From contig JARRNT010000005.1 of NCBI GenBank assembly GCA_037384645.1, forward strand, positions 49,786-113,785: a stretch of 64,000 bases of DNA. The letters run 5' to 3'. A program made the translations under genes and the position numbers. This stretch comes from RI-92 sp037384645 (GTDB lineage: Bacteria; Pseudomonadota; Gammaproteobacteria; UBA6429; Thiohalophilaceae). The first letter of the stretch is position 1. Each line of letters begins with the position of its first letter. The notes beneath the pieces were generated by a model. That model was not told where the DNA came from and did no database searches. It saw nothing but the letters and a program-made list of their open reading frames with translations. This document shows positions 37,513-46,686 of this stretch, piece after piece.

Positions 37513-38313
37513 CTAAGTTTTCAACTCGCCTTCCAGTGCCACCGCTTCAATTGAGCCATAGGCTTGCGCCAGCCGGGCAGCCCAGGCTTCGGCACTTGCC
37601 GCCGTGTCAATGCCGTCCTGGCGGATCTCGATCATCACACCTGGGATAGCATGGGCATCGCTGTGCACGGGGATCGTGTAATCGATATCATCTTCGATAG
37701 GATAGGGCTGGTTATCACCGACGCTGATAGCCTCGTCAGTCGCAAGCGCGTCGCGCAGCAGTGCAGCGAATCGCCGCTCGCGCCAGCATGATATGCCGAT
37801 GTGCCAGGGTCGTGGCTTGCCGTGCCAGACCGGCGTGAAGCTGTGAATACTCAGCAAAAGACTCGGTCGCCCGAGACGGCTGGCGAGCAGTTGCTCTATC
37901 GCGTCATGATATGGCCGAAACAAGGTATGAATACGGCGTGCTCTTTGCTCTTGTGACAGGCCGAGATTGCCGGGAACAGGAATACCCGCGCTTTGTGCCG
38001 CGATAGACTCCGCGCTATTCAGTGGACGGTTGCAATCGATTACCAGGCGCGAGTAGCCACTCAACACCAGGGGCGCGTCGAGACGGTCGGCGAGCCGACG
38101 CGCAACCTCGGCCGCTCCCGGATCCCAGGCTATGTGCGATGCCAATTGCCCTGTGTCGAGACCCAGGCTACCGAGTCGTTGCGGGACCCGATTGGCGGCA
38201 TGGTCGCAAACGAGGACGGCACTGCTGCGCCCCTGTACATTGACCAGTTCGAACGCGGGCGGCTCATCGACTGCCAGCAACGGCAATGTTGTCACATCAG
38301 TATCGGATCCCAT
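37513..38313 (-). CDS. N-formylglutamate amidohydrolase-like protein
   Basis: 266 residues. The pattern AVLVCDHAANRVPQRLG, YSRLVIDCNRPLNS, LLLSIHSFTPVW and VMIEIRQDGI is that of the N-formylglutamate amidohydrolase (HutG) fold, with probable zinc ligands D/H in CDHA and H in SIHSF. Members hydrolyse N-formylglutamate or related amides; no hut gene is nearby, so the substrate is uncertain. Confidence 0.88.
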   Translation of the reverse strand: MGSDTDVTTLPLLAVDEPPAFELVNVQGRSSAVLVCDHAANRVPQRLGSLGLDTGQLASHIAWDPGAAEVARRLADRLDAPLVLSGYSRLVIDCNRPLNSAESIAAQSAGIPVPGNLGLSQEQRARRIHTLFRPYHDAIEQLLASRLGRPSLLLSIHSFTPVWHGKPRPWHIGISCWRERRFAALLRDALATDEAISVGDNQPYPIEDDIDYTIPVHSDAHAIPGVMIEIRQDGIDTAASAEAWAARLAQAYGSIEAVALEGELKT

Positions 38314-38374
38314 TATCCCGCCCTATTAACAATATTGTGCGCACACAAACCGAACCGCTGATCGCGAGCCAGGC

Positions 38375-38752
38375 TTATACTTCATCTGTCCACACCCTGA
38401 AGCTTTTGAGTTGATTCGGAGCAAAGGTGTTGCTAATCGGTACATCCGCCGCATCACGCCCCTGCGCGATCAGAATACGGCCAATGCGCGGTATCTGGTG
38501 ACGCGGTTCAAAGACATACCAGCGACCGTCCTGACAGGCCTCGCAGGTCGAGAAGTCCATGGAATCCGGCACAGGCGGCACGCAGATGTCACCCAGATAC
38601 TCCGTGCAATAGCGCGCAGGAATATTCAGGCAACGACAAAAGGTCATCACCAGATCGGAGACACGCGGGAAATGGATATTTAGCGTCAGCACCATGAGTG
38701 TCGGCTGAGGAAACTCGTAAATCAATTCATCATAGCCAAATTTGATCTGCAT
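38375..38752 (-). pseudogene. Transglutaminase-like protein copy A, internally deleted
   Basis: 125 residues, colinear with the first 34 and last about 90 residues of the intact gene at 46687, but missing about 142 residues between VSDLV and MTFC. The catalytic cysteine lies in the lost part, and the remaining catalytic positions are changed (RWHVFDP became RWYVFEP). The frame is still open because the deletion is in frame. Similarity with copy B continues about 45 nt past the stop codon. Confidence 0.82.
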
Positions 38753-38989
38753 CCTGCACTACCCGTTTTTAGATTACTCATGAAACTTCCAACAACAGAT
38801 TCTGCCCACCAGCTGCCGTTTTGCACAAGTAATACCATTATATAGGCGATCGAGGCTGCTGTATTCAGCAGTGGGTTGCACTCACAGATCCTGTCAGTGC
38901 CACTTATTCCCGAACAACGCATTGTTCTGATCAGCCAATTGATCGATATCAAGTGGCCTCCCCCCATTGTTCTGTTTAATAGCAAAGCG

Positions 38990-40219
38990 TTAAATCGTGG
39001 CCTGCCCCCTATTACGATCTTCACGCCCACGGATACCGAACTGGTAAACGCCCAGCCCCAATAAGGCCAGCAAGGCGAAGATCAGCGGCATGGCATACAG
39101 CGGACCGTAGGGAATCAGGCTCACACCGGCATTGGCGGCGCTGGCAATTCCCATCTGCGTAAAGCCGACCATGGCCGAGGCCGATCCCGCGAGGCGACCA
39201 AACGGACGCATCGCGGCCCCCAATGCATTCGGCACCACCAGGGCAACGCCGAGAAACACCCCCATGATCGGTCCCAGTGTACGGGGCAGACTGGGCGTGC
39301 CCCACAGGGCCAGGCCACCCAGAACAACCGACGACGTCAATATCACCAGCAGACCCAACACCACGATTCGACGTCCCGCCAGGCGGGTGCCGAACCGTGC
39401 GCTCAGGATCGAACCGGTGACGAAGGCAAAGAAAATGCCGCCCGCCACCACGGCAAACCAGCGCGACCTCAGGCCCAGCACATTGATCACCAGCGCCGGC
39501 GCTTCGGTCAGGCAGGAGTAGACCACACCGATTACCAGACCATTAATGACAATAAACGGCAGGTACAGGCGGTGGGTAAACAAGCTGCGGTAGCCCAGCA
39601 CGATGCGGCGGGGCTGTAGCGAACGCCGCCGGTCCGCAGGATGGGTTTCGGGCAGGAACAGTAACACGCACACCAGCAACAAGGCAGACATTGCCAATAG
39701 CACCAGCATGTTCGCGTGCCAGCCGAAATGGTCATCGACAAAGGCGCCAACCACGGGGCCGACTGCCGGTGCCAGCGCAAATGCCGCATTGATGCGTGAA
39801 TACACCTGATCAATATGCGCGGGCGGGAAACTGTCGCGAACCGCGGCGGAAGTCAGTACCGCGCCCGCGCAGGCCCCCAGGCCCTGAATAAAACGCCCCA
39901 GCAGCAGGACATCCAGGGAGCGGCTGACAAAGCAGACCAGCGATCCGAACACGAACAGCAGCGCGCCCACCAGCATCAGCGGCTTGCGTCCGAAACGATC
40001 CGATAGCGGGCCATAAATCAGCTGCACCAGGGCATAGCCAAACAGGTATACCGTCATGGTCTGCTGGACCGCACCATAGCTCACACCCAGCTCATGCGCG
40101 ATACGCGGCAGCGATGGGGTATATTCGGTGTCGCCGAAGGGACCCACCGAAACCATCAGCACCAGAATCCAGAGCGAAGGAACGGTGGAAAGGAAAAGGT
40201 TGGTCCGCAGCAGGTTCAC
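38990..40219 (-). CDS. MFS drug-resistance transporter, Bcr/CflA type
   Basis: 409 residues with about 12 membrane segments. The first loop reads DTEYTPSLPRIAHELG and the motif A loop GPLSDRFGRKPLMLVG, typical of Bcr/CflA pumps that expel drugs or dipeptides by proton antiport. The start is GTG at 40219. The last eight codons coincide with a copy of the AATCGTGG..CCCCTATT repeat motif (38993-39013), so the natural C-terminus appears to have been replaced by repeat sequence. Confidence 0.9.
   Translation of the reverse strand: MNLLRTNLFLSTVPSLWILVLMVSVGPFGDTEYTPSLPRIAHELGVSYGAVQQTMTVYLFGYALVQLIYGPLSDRFGRKPLMLVGALLFVFGSLVCFVSRSLDVLLLGRFIQGLGACAGAVLTSAAVRDSFPPAHIDQVYSRINAAFALAPAVGPVVGAFVDDHFGWHANMLVLLAMSALLLVCVLLFLPETHPADRRRSLQPRRIVLGYRSLFTHRLYLPFIVINGLVIGVVYSCLTEAPALVINVLGLRSRWFAVVAGGIFFAFVTGSILSARFGTRLAGRRIVVLGLLVILTSSVVLGGLALWGTPSLPRTLGPIMGVFLGVALVVPNALGAAMRPFGRLAGSASAMVGFTQMGIASAANAGVSLIPYGPLYAMPLIFALLALLGLGVYQFGIRGREDRNRGQATI
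38993..39013 (-). repeat. Leader-type repeat motif at MFS 3' end
   Basis: Plus-strand text AATCGTGG-CCTG-CCCCCTATT matches copies at 46625, 59104 and 60794. Here it forms the final codons (N-R-G-Q-A-T-I) of the MFS gene and its stop. Confidence 0.65.
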
Positions 40220-40363
40220 GCTGGCTCAACCCGGGCTAACGAAAACTTATGCAGGCAGGGCAGCAGGCCAGGCAACCGCCACTTGTTTAAGATGATTCGT
40301 AACCTGCACTGGACTACATTCATTGTAGTATTTAAGCCTTATTGGTCCCCGCTCAAAAATGTT

Positions 40364-41065
40364 TTAGCTTTTCTTGTTCCAGCGTCGACCCCGTCGATTC
40401 AACCAGTAGCCAGCCGCCACATTGAGGATGATAATCCCGATGATGACCGCCGGCGCCCAGGTCGCAAACTGCATCGCCTGCGCGTACAGATCAAACAGGA
40501 AGTAAGACCATGCCGCGATGGCCAGAAAAGTACTGCCAAGCACCACTGACACTGTCAAAACTGGGGAAAATCCCAGCAAATAGCCGATGGCACTGCCCAC
40601 GACCGGGCCCGTCATCCAGAACGGAAACCAGACAAAAACAAACAGGCCAATGATGCCATAGCGTCGCACCTTGACCTGCTCATGCTCGGCAACAGCCCTT
40701 GTGTTATCCAGAAAGCGTTTCAGGCGCGGAAAGACAAGCAGCCTGTTCATACTTAAAACAAACAAGGGGTAAAACAACAACACCAGCACTGTCTCGATCC
40801 AGCAATTGACCAGGATCACCAGGATTTGGCCGTAGCCGCCGGCGAAACCAATGGACATGGATGCAACCCGGCCAAAAACAATATTGCTAACGCTCATGGC
40901 GCCGATCATGGTCGAAAGCCCAGGCGCCCAGAACGCTATCACCGCCATAGCAATCAGACCAAGGCATGCAATGGCAATACCTAGCCACAGAATGCGCCCT
41001 TCCGTCGTCTTGAACAACCTGCGCCAGGCTGGTTGATTTACCTGTGCTAATTCATCCTTATCCAC
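40364..41065 (-). CDS. Small multidrug export family membrane protein
   Basis: 233 residues, about five membrane segments. It shows GYGQILVILVNCWIETVLVL and VWFPFWMTGPVVGSAIGYLL, as in proteins named 'small multi-drug export' (Sm_multidrug_ex). The family name rests on weak functional evidence. The start is GTG at 41065. Same strand as the MFS pump downstream, separated by 144 nt. Confidence 0.75.
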   Translation of the reverse strand: MDKDELAQVNQPAWRRLFKTTEGRILWLGIAIACLGLIAMAVIAFWAPGLSTMIGAMSVSNIVFGRVASMSIGFAGGYGQILVILVNCWIETVLVLLFYPLFVLSMNRLLVFPRLKRFLDNTRAVAEHEQVKVRRYGIIGLFVFVWFPFWMTGPVVGSAIGYLLGFSPVLTVSVVLGSTFLAIAAWSYFLFDLYAQAMQFATWAPAVIIGIIILNVAAGYWLNRRGRRWNKKS

Positions 41066-41294
41066 AATAATAGTATAAATTAAATATGCATATAATTCTG
41101 AATGCGCGACCTGCGTGACATGGATACGAAATCATATTGAGGTCAGTGACCGTGTTTCGTGCACATGCTTAGCCGGATAGATTTACGTGTGCGCGCTGAT
41201 AGCAGAGGAATGAGCAAAGCGATTGTATCCTGACCCAGGAACCTGCCTGGATCACAACCTTGCTGACCTGGTTTTATTACAGCGGCCGCCCGGA

Positions 41295-41960
41295 CTATGC
41301 AGCGTACCAGAGCACCGCCACGAAATGACAGCAGGAACCCGCGAGAACGAAGACGTGCCAAATCGCGTGGGCGTAGCGGACTTTCTCGTCCAGGACAAAG
41401 AATATAATACCGATCGTATACGCGAGGCCACCGATGACCAGCCAGAACAGCCCCCATGCCGGCACGTGCAGGTACAGCGGATGAATGGCGATCATAATCA
41501 GCCAACCCATGGCCAGGTACAGGCCGACTGACAGATTCTGGTAGCGTGTGCCCACGCAGGTCTTCAGGATCAGACCCATGAGCGCGAGCCCCCAGACGAC
41601 GCCAAACAGGGACCAGCCCCAGACGCCCCACAGCGCACCCAGGGTAAACGGCGTGTAAGTACCCGCTATCAGCAGGAAGATGGCAGCATGATCCACGAGC
41701 TGCATGACCTGCTTGCCCCTGCCTGCTGGCAACGCATGGTAGAGGACTGAGCTCAGATAGGCGAGCACCATGGTGGCACCAAATATGCTGACGCCGGTGA
41801 TTTCGGCGACACCCGCATGGTCCGCCGCCGCGCTAACGAGGATCGGGATCGCGGCGATGGCTAACAGCAGGCCAATGCCATGGCTGATGCTGTTGACAAT
41901 TTCCTCGCCCAGCGTCTGCGGCCTCATGGTATCAGCGTATACGCTGCTCATCGTTCCCAT
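41295..41960 (-). CDS. trhA: TrhA/hemolysin III family membrane protein
   Basis: 221 residues with seven membrane segments of the PAQR/HlyIII fold. The conserved metal-site residues are present: EIVNSISHGIG, SSVLYHALP, DHAAIFLLIAGTYTPF and HAIWHVFVLAGSCCHF (HxxxH). Bacterial members affect membrane homeostasis; haemolysin activity is not general. An ATG three codons in is an alternative start. A decayed CWC gene lies upstream on the same strand. Confidence 0.93.
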   Translation of the reverse strand: MGTMSSVYADTMRPQTLGEEIVNSISHGIGLLLAIAAIPILVSAAADHAGVAEITGVSIFGATMVLAYLSSVLYHALPAGRGKQVMQLVDHAAIFLLIAGTYTPFTLGALWGVWGWSLFGVVWGLALMGLILKTCVGTRYQNLSVGLYLAMGWLIMIAIHPLYLHVPAWGLFWLVIGGLAYTIGIIFFVLDEKVRYAHAIWHVFVLAGSCCHFVAVLWYAA

Positions 41961-42140
41961 CCCGGTAATTCATCTGACTACAGCAATGATAGCAGGAACT
42001 CAGGCTTCAGGCCGCCCGCTCAACACCAACCCGGGCCTGATATCCACGCCACCCACTGTATAAATAGCGAGGCAGTGAGGCGAATTTTCAAAAATCAGAC
42101 ACTATTCACCGCTGAGCTGATTTTTTAATGATGTATATAT

Positions 42141-42380
42141 TTAACACCGCTTGTTACCGGCCAGCGCCCCGAACTGATCTGTTAATTGCACAATATCAAA
42201 TTCCGTCCGCACCGCCTTCAGGCAGGCGGCGCACAAGCAATCCGCGAAACGTTCGGAGACATAGACCAGATACTCCGACTCCAGGTATAGCCTCTGGCAC
42301 CGGCAAAACAGGATCGAGCCGGACTTGCATTCAAACAGCGCCTGACAGCGGTGTCAGCGTTTTTGTTCGTGTTACGCATT
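42141..42380 (-). pseudogene. Cys-rich CWC gene, broken copy
   Basis: Nearly full-length copy of the CWC gene found intact at 54161 and 63341. From the ATG at 42380 one base is missing after codon 3 (CGTAACACG instead of CGTAAACACG), which shifts the frame. In the restored frame the first cysteine codon is TGA, then CQALFECKSGSILFCRCQ and DCLCAACLKAVRTEFD are readable. It ends GNKRC-stop at 42141. Confidence 0.85.
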
Positions 42381-42424
42381 CACCTATGAGAGGTTAAATA
42401 TCAAAGGAATTAGAAATTTGTGGA

Positions 42425-44149
42425 CTAGCCGAGGGATGAAAATGATCGAGCCGTGTTCTGTAGTAACCAATTGGTGGAACTGCATGCAGACATGGGATAA
42501 CCAAACAGGTAACCCTGGAATTGATCACAGGCATGATCATGCAGAATGGTCAGTTGCTGCTGGGACTCCACACCTTCGGCCACCACCGTCATGCCCAGGC
42601 TGTGTCCCAGGTTAATGACGGAAGCTACGATCGCAGCGCCATTATCGCTACTGGTGATGCCCTGAATAAAACTGCGGTCGAATTTCAGCGTGTCGAACGG
42701 GTACTGTTTCAGATAGCTCAGCGAGGAATAACCAGTACCGAAATCGTCGATGGCCAGTTTGACCCCATTATCACTCAGACGTGCCAGGATTTTATTGGCG
42801 GAATGACTGCGATCGAGGAGAACGCTTTCGGTGACTTCCAGTTGTAATTGCTGAGGACTGATGCCGGCCTCATCGATGGCCTGCATGACCACATTGACCA
42901 AATCCCGTTTATGGAACTGGCGGACGGATAAATTGACGGAAACGATCAGTGGACCCAGACCCGATTCCTGCCAGCGTCGATTTTGCCGGCAAGCCTCGTG
43001 CAGGACCCACTCACCCACCGGGAGTATGAGACCGGTTTCTTCCAGTAACGGAATAAACTCGCTCGATGGGATCAAGCCCCGCTCCGGATGTTGCCAGCGC
43101 AACAAGGCTTCCATTCCGAATACATTACCACTCTTGGCATGTATCAAGGGCTGATAATATAAAATGAATTCATTGCGCTTTACAGCGTGCCGCAGCGCGT
43201 TGATCATATTCATACGCTCGGTCACTGCCTGGTTCATCTCGGTTTCAAAATATTGATAGTTACTGCGCCCTTCGCTCTTGGCACGATACAGGGCGATATC
43301 GGCATGGCGGATAAGAGTTTCCGGATCATTGCCACACCTGGGATAACCGGCAATCCCGATACTCGTGGTAACGAAAACCTCTTCATTTTCCAGCTGAAAC
43401 GGCTGAGACATGACATCGAGGATCTTATTTGCAACAGCAGCCGAATCCTGTTGGTTTTTCACCTCACGCATGATAATCGTAAACTCATCCCCACCCAGGC
43501 GGGAAATAGTGTCTTCGGAACGGACACAGTGTTGCAAACGCCTGGCCACATCCTTTAATAATTTATCGCCGGCACTATGACCCAGGGTATCGTTGATATC
43601 CTTAAAATGATCCAGATCCAGAAACATCAGTGCCATTTTCCGGTTATGGCGTTGCGCCTGCTGCAAACATGAGGCCAGTCGCTCATTGAACAGACTGCGA
43701 TTGGGCAGTTCAGTGAGTTGATCATACTGGGCAAGGTAGGTCAGACGTTCCTGGGTACGTTTGCGTTCGATCGCATAACGCAGCGCACGGCTTAACAGAT
43801 TGCCATCGCCCTGACCTTTAACCAGATAATCCTGGGCACCGGCCTGCACCGCCTGCAATGAGAGTTCGGCATCATCATTGCCGCTGAGGATCACAATCGG
43901 TAAATGAGGTTCAACATTTAAAATCCGAGTGACGATATCGAGCCCGCGGGAGTCTGGCAATGACAAATCAAGTAACATGACATCGAATTCATGCCCGTCG
44001 AGTACATCGAGCGCCGAATGCAGGGTTTCCGCAACAGACAGCTCAAACTCACTGGCTTCGACATCAAGAAACATTTCTCGCACCAACCGCACATCGGCAG
44101 GATTGTCTTCGACAAGAAGCACTTTGATGGTATTCAGTTTATACGACAT
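42425..44149 (-). CDS. REC-GGDEF-EAL response regulator
   Basis: 574 residues from ATG 44149 (a TTG 11 codons earlier overlaps the upstream stop and is an alternative). Domain order: receiver with D61 in LLDLSLPDSRG, GGDEF domain with intact GGDEF in SRLGGDEFTIIM, and EAL domain with EALLRWQHPERG and DDFGTGYSSLSYL. Both catalytic motifs look functional, so it can make and/or break c-di-GMP under control of phosphorylation. It is the last gene of the kinase-regulator-effector operon starting at 45748. Confidence 0.93.
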   Translation of the reverse strand: MSYKLNTIKVLLVEDNPADVRLVREMFLDVEASEFELSVAETLHSALDVLDGHEFDVMLLDLSLPDSRGLDIVTRILNVEPHLPIVILSGNDDAELSLQAVQAGAQDYLVKGQGDGNLLSRALRYAIERKRTQERLTYLAQYDQLTELPNRSLFNERLASCLQQAQRHNRKMALMFLDLDHFKDINDTLGHSAGDKLLKDVARRLQHCVRSEDTISRLGGDEFTIIMREVKNQQDSAAVANKILDVMSQPFQLENEEVFVTTSIGIAGYPRCGNDPETLIRHADIALYRAKSEGRSNYQYFETEMNQAVTERMNMINALRHAVKRNEFILYYQPLIHAKSGNVFGMEALLRWQHPERGLIPSSEFIPLLEETGLILPVGEWVLHEACRQNRRWQESGLGPLIVSVNLSVRQFHKRDLVNVVMQAIDEAGISPQQLQLEVTESVLLDRSHSANKILARLSDNGVKLAIDDFGTGYSSLSYLKQYPFDTLKFDRSFIQGITSSDNGAAIVASVINLGHSLGMTVVAEGVESQQQLTILHDHACDQFQGYLFGYPMSACSSTNWLLQNTARSFSSLG

Positions 44150-44178
44150 GGCTGGGTCAGAAGCGTTTTCCGGTTCTA

Positions 44179-44628
44179 TCAATCCACAGGTGGCAGACGC
44201 ACAATAGTCAGCCAGAAATTCTCGATGCTTTTCACAATCCGTATGAATTGATCGAGGTCCACCGGTTTGGTGACGTAGCAGTTGGCATGCAGGTTATAAC
44301 TGCGCACGATGTCTTCTTCGGCATGCGATGTGGTAAGTACCACAACCGGGATCTTTTTCAGTAAATCATCCGCCTTAATTTCCTCGAGCACCTCGCGACC
44401 GTCCTTTTTCGGCAAATTCAGGTCAAGCAATATCAGGTCCGGTCTCGGCATATCGTGATATTCCCCTTCTTGCCGGAGAAACTGCATGGCAGCCACGCCA
44501 TCATCCACCACATGCAGATTATTGCCAACCTTGGCCTCTTTCAGTGCTTCCTTTGTCAGGCGCACATCACCTGGATTGTCCTCTACCAGGAGTATCTCGA
44601 TGCCTTGTTGTACAGTCAGTTTTTCCAT
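44179..44628 (-). CDS. Rcp1-like single-domain response regulator
   Basis: 149 residues, receiver domain only: ILLVEDNPGDVRLTKEALKE, D69 in LLDLNLPKKDG, TSHAEEDI and K in VTKPVDLDQF. The extended loop (EGEYHDMPRPDLI) and the NPGDVRL start are typical of Rcp1-like regulators paired with phytochrome-like kinases. Located between the kinase gene (7-nt gap) and the REC-GGDEF-EAL gene, it is probably a phosphorelay intermediate. Confidence 0.93.
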   Translation of the reverse strand: MEKLTVQQGIEILLVEDNPGDVRLTKEALKEAKVGNNLHVVDDGVAAMQFLRQEGEYHDMPRPDLILLDLNLPKKDGREVLEEIKADDLLKKIPVVVLTTSHAEEDIVRSYNLHANCYVTKPVDLDQFIRIVKSIENFWLTIVRLPPVD

Positions 44629-44635
44629 TTACTGA

Positions 44636-45748
44636 TTACTCCTTCGCAGCTAGCGGTAATGTGAAATAGAATTTTGAACCAAGCCCGGGCTGTGACTCCA
44701 CCCAAATACGCCCACCATGGCGTTCAATAATCTTTTTGCAAATTGCCAGGCCGATACCGGTCCCGGGATATTTGCTTTTACCATGCAGGCNNNNNNNNNN
44801 NNNNNNNNNNNNNNNNNNNNNNNNNNNNCAGAATAATGCCTCATTGTTTTGCACCTCTACACCAAGATGTATCCTCGGTGGTTTCTCACCATGAAACTTG
44901 AGTGCATTAGCGATAAGGTTTTGCAACAGCTGTACCAACTGCAGACCATCGGCCTGAACCATGGGTAAGGGATCATGACTGATCTCGGCCTGCTCTTCCT
45001 CGATCGCCAGCTGCAGGTTCCCCAGTACCCGTGTGTATACGTCTTCCAAATTAACGGATTTGAATTCACGACCGCGGGTACCGACCCTGGAGTAGGCCAG
45101 CAGGTCATTGATCAGATCCTGCATGCGTTTGGCGCCATCGACGACATAGTCAATAAATTCCAGGGCATCACCGTCCAGCTTGTCCTTGTAGCGACGCTCC
45201 AGCAACTGGGAATAGCTGGTAATCATGCGCAACGGTTCCTGCAGATCATGAGACGCCACATAGGCAAATTGCTCCAGTTCAGAGTTGGAGCGTTCCAATT
45301 CCGCGGCATGATGTTCCAGTGCCTGTTGCACCTGTTTGCGCTCCGAAATATCACGCACTACAGAAGTCACCAGCATGCCGGCAGACGTCTGCAGGGGACT
45401 GAGACTGATCTCCACCGGAAATTCGCTGCCATCCTTGCGACAGGCAAACAGCTCCAGCCCCGAACCCATGGGCCGGGTGTGTGCATTGTGAATATAGCTG
45501 TCCCGTTGTCGATGATGTCCTTCACGAAAACGAACCGGTATCAGGCATTCCACCGGCTGGCCTATCAATTCATCGCGCGAATAGCCGAACAGATTCTCGG
45601 TCATTCGATTTATCAGCACGATATCCCCTTGCGGGCCGACGATGACAATAGCGTCCGGTGCCCCTTCCAGCAGTTGCTGGAATTGTGCGTCCACCAGACC
45701 TGCGGTGATCTTAGCAACCGTTGGCGCATTAGAATTCATATCAGTCAT
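44636..45748 (-). CDS. PAS sensor histidine kinase (interrupted by assembly gap)
   Basis: About 370 codons as assembled. One PAS domain (about 22-135, LLEGAPDAIVIVGPQGDIVL) is followed by HisKA with H167 in YVASHDLQEPLRM, and a HATPase domain with N-box NALKFHGEKPP and YPGTGIGLAICKKIIERHGG. A run of N lies exactly where the G1 box (DNGIGI type) should be, so completeness of the ATP site cannot be checked. The style is that of phytochrome/bacteriophytochrome-like kinases that use Rcp1-type regulators. Confidence 0.9.
   Translation of the reverse strand: MTDMNSNAPTVAKITAGLVDAQFQQLLEGAPDAIVIVGPQGDIVLINRMTENLFGYSRDELIGQPVECLIPVRFREGHHRQRDSYIHNAHTRPMGSGLELFACRKDGSEFPVEISLSPLQTSAGMLVTSVVRDISERKQVQQALEHHAAELERSNSELEQFAYVASHDLQEPLRMITSYSQLLERRYKDKLDGDALEFIDYVVDGAKRMQDLINDLLAYSRVGTRGREFKSVNLEDVYTRVLGNLQLAIEEEQAEISHDPLPMVQADGLQLVQLLQNLIANALKFHGEKPPRIHLGVEVQNNEALFXXXXXXXXXXXXXXLHGKSKYPGTGIGLAICKKIIERHGGRIWVESQPGLGSKFYFTLPLAAKE
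44791..44828. other. Assembly gap (38 N)
   Basis: A run of 38 N within the histidine kinase gene. In related kinases about 23 residues separate the flanking motifs, while the gap leaves room for about 13, so the gap length is probably a scaffold estimate rather than a true count. Confidence 0.95.
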
Positions 45749-46271
45749 TGGTAACTCAAAATGGGCAGTGGATTAATTATTCCACATAAAATATAGGCTA
45801 TAAAAGTATTTAATTTAATTAGGCTGTAATTTTTGTAGTAAACGCTCAATATTTTTATGCATTTTTTGATTCCTCGCCAGTATTCAGTTTCTCTGAAGAA
45901 GTGCAATTACCGGCGTCTTCCCAAAAAGCCTGACTTGGAATTTTGACGCAAGGACAAGGGGCAGGAACAAGACCGAATCACGCATCAAACCAATTTGATT
46001 GTTTTGGAATACTCTGTATCTGGCAAGGCACTGACAAGCAGTCGCTACTCCCTCCGGCAATCATTTGATCCCGCTGCCACGCCACCTGACCGGTTCCAGT
46101 ATCTGTTTGCCTGGCGCCCACAGGATCCGGCTTAGCATTTTGGGAAAACAGGCATTGTGTCCCCCTGGATAACAGGGCTCAGATAACAATTCTTTTAACA
46201 TTAGAGAATATTGTGCGCTGCCCCAAATATTTTCGTGTGGCGTTGACAGACAAACCCGGATACCTGGGTGT

Positions 46272-46308
46272 CAGGTATACGGTCTGGACTGGCACAGCAG
46301 CACAGGAT
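46272..46308 (-). repeat. CWC gene fragment (internal part)
   Basis: CAGGTATACGGTCTGGACT plus GGCACAGCAGCACAGGA corresponds to the middle of the CWC gene (positions of CQTV and LLCQC), with a few changes. Unlike most copies it lacks the gene start. Confidence 0.5.
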
Positions 46309-46624
46309 TAGTTATGTTTTCCTTGGCACCACCTGACCGCATGACCTCTTCCGGTTCTTCGTTTTTATCGCCTGATGGTCTGTTTTTTGGACAAAGCTTC
46401 TGGAGTTTTGGGGTGCTCTCCTGGCACTATTCTTCGGGGTGATACTGTTTTTACTGAGGAAGCGCATGAAGAAGTTGTTCGGCTATAAAGAATAAAAACC
46501 TATGCCGACCCGGCGAGAGAAAATTATTTTTTTACTGCAGATCAAATGATGCGCCTGTTCTAAGAGCGCCTGGAGTTCTCTGCCCCAAAATATCTGCGTC
46601 CCCTTTAATCCGGTTAACACATTG

Positions 46625-46644
46625 AATCGTGGTCTGTCCCCTAT
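46625..46644 (-). repeat. Leader-type repeat motif
   Basis: AATCGTGGTCTGTCCCCTAT, 43 nt from the end of transglutaminase copy B. It matches the copies at 38993, 59104 and 60794; read on the minus strand it contains GGGGACAGACC. Confidence 0.65.
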
Positions 46645-46686
46645 CGCCGCGCCCACACAAAGCGAATCGCGGATCCCGGGCCAGGC

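Larger units (their letters stand above)
45749..46686. other. Long non-coding stretch with repeat remnants
   Basis: 938 bases with no gene I can support. It contains the upstream region of the kinase operon, a hairpin-family remnant (about 46197-46232, ATTAGAGAATATTG then CTGCCCC), a CWC fragment (46272-46308), another motif pair near 46571-46612, and the leader-type motif at 46625-46644. A hydrophobic plus-strand frame (about 46380-46494, ending FGYKE) has no start codon. Confidence 0.5.

Noticed and set aside
46380..46494. Hydrophobic plus-strand peptide ending FGYKE
   Set aside because: The frame resembles a one-pass membrane peptide but has no ATG, GTG or TTG start and a stop upstream.
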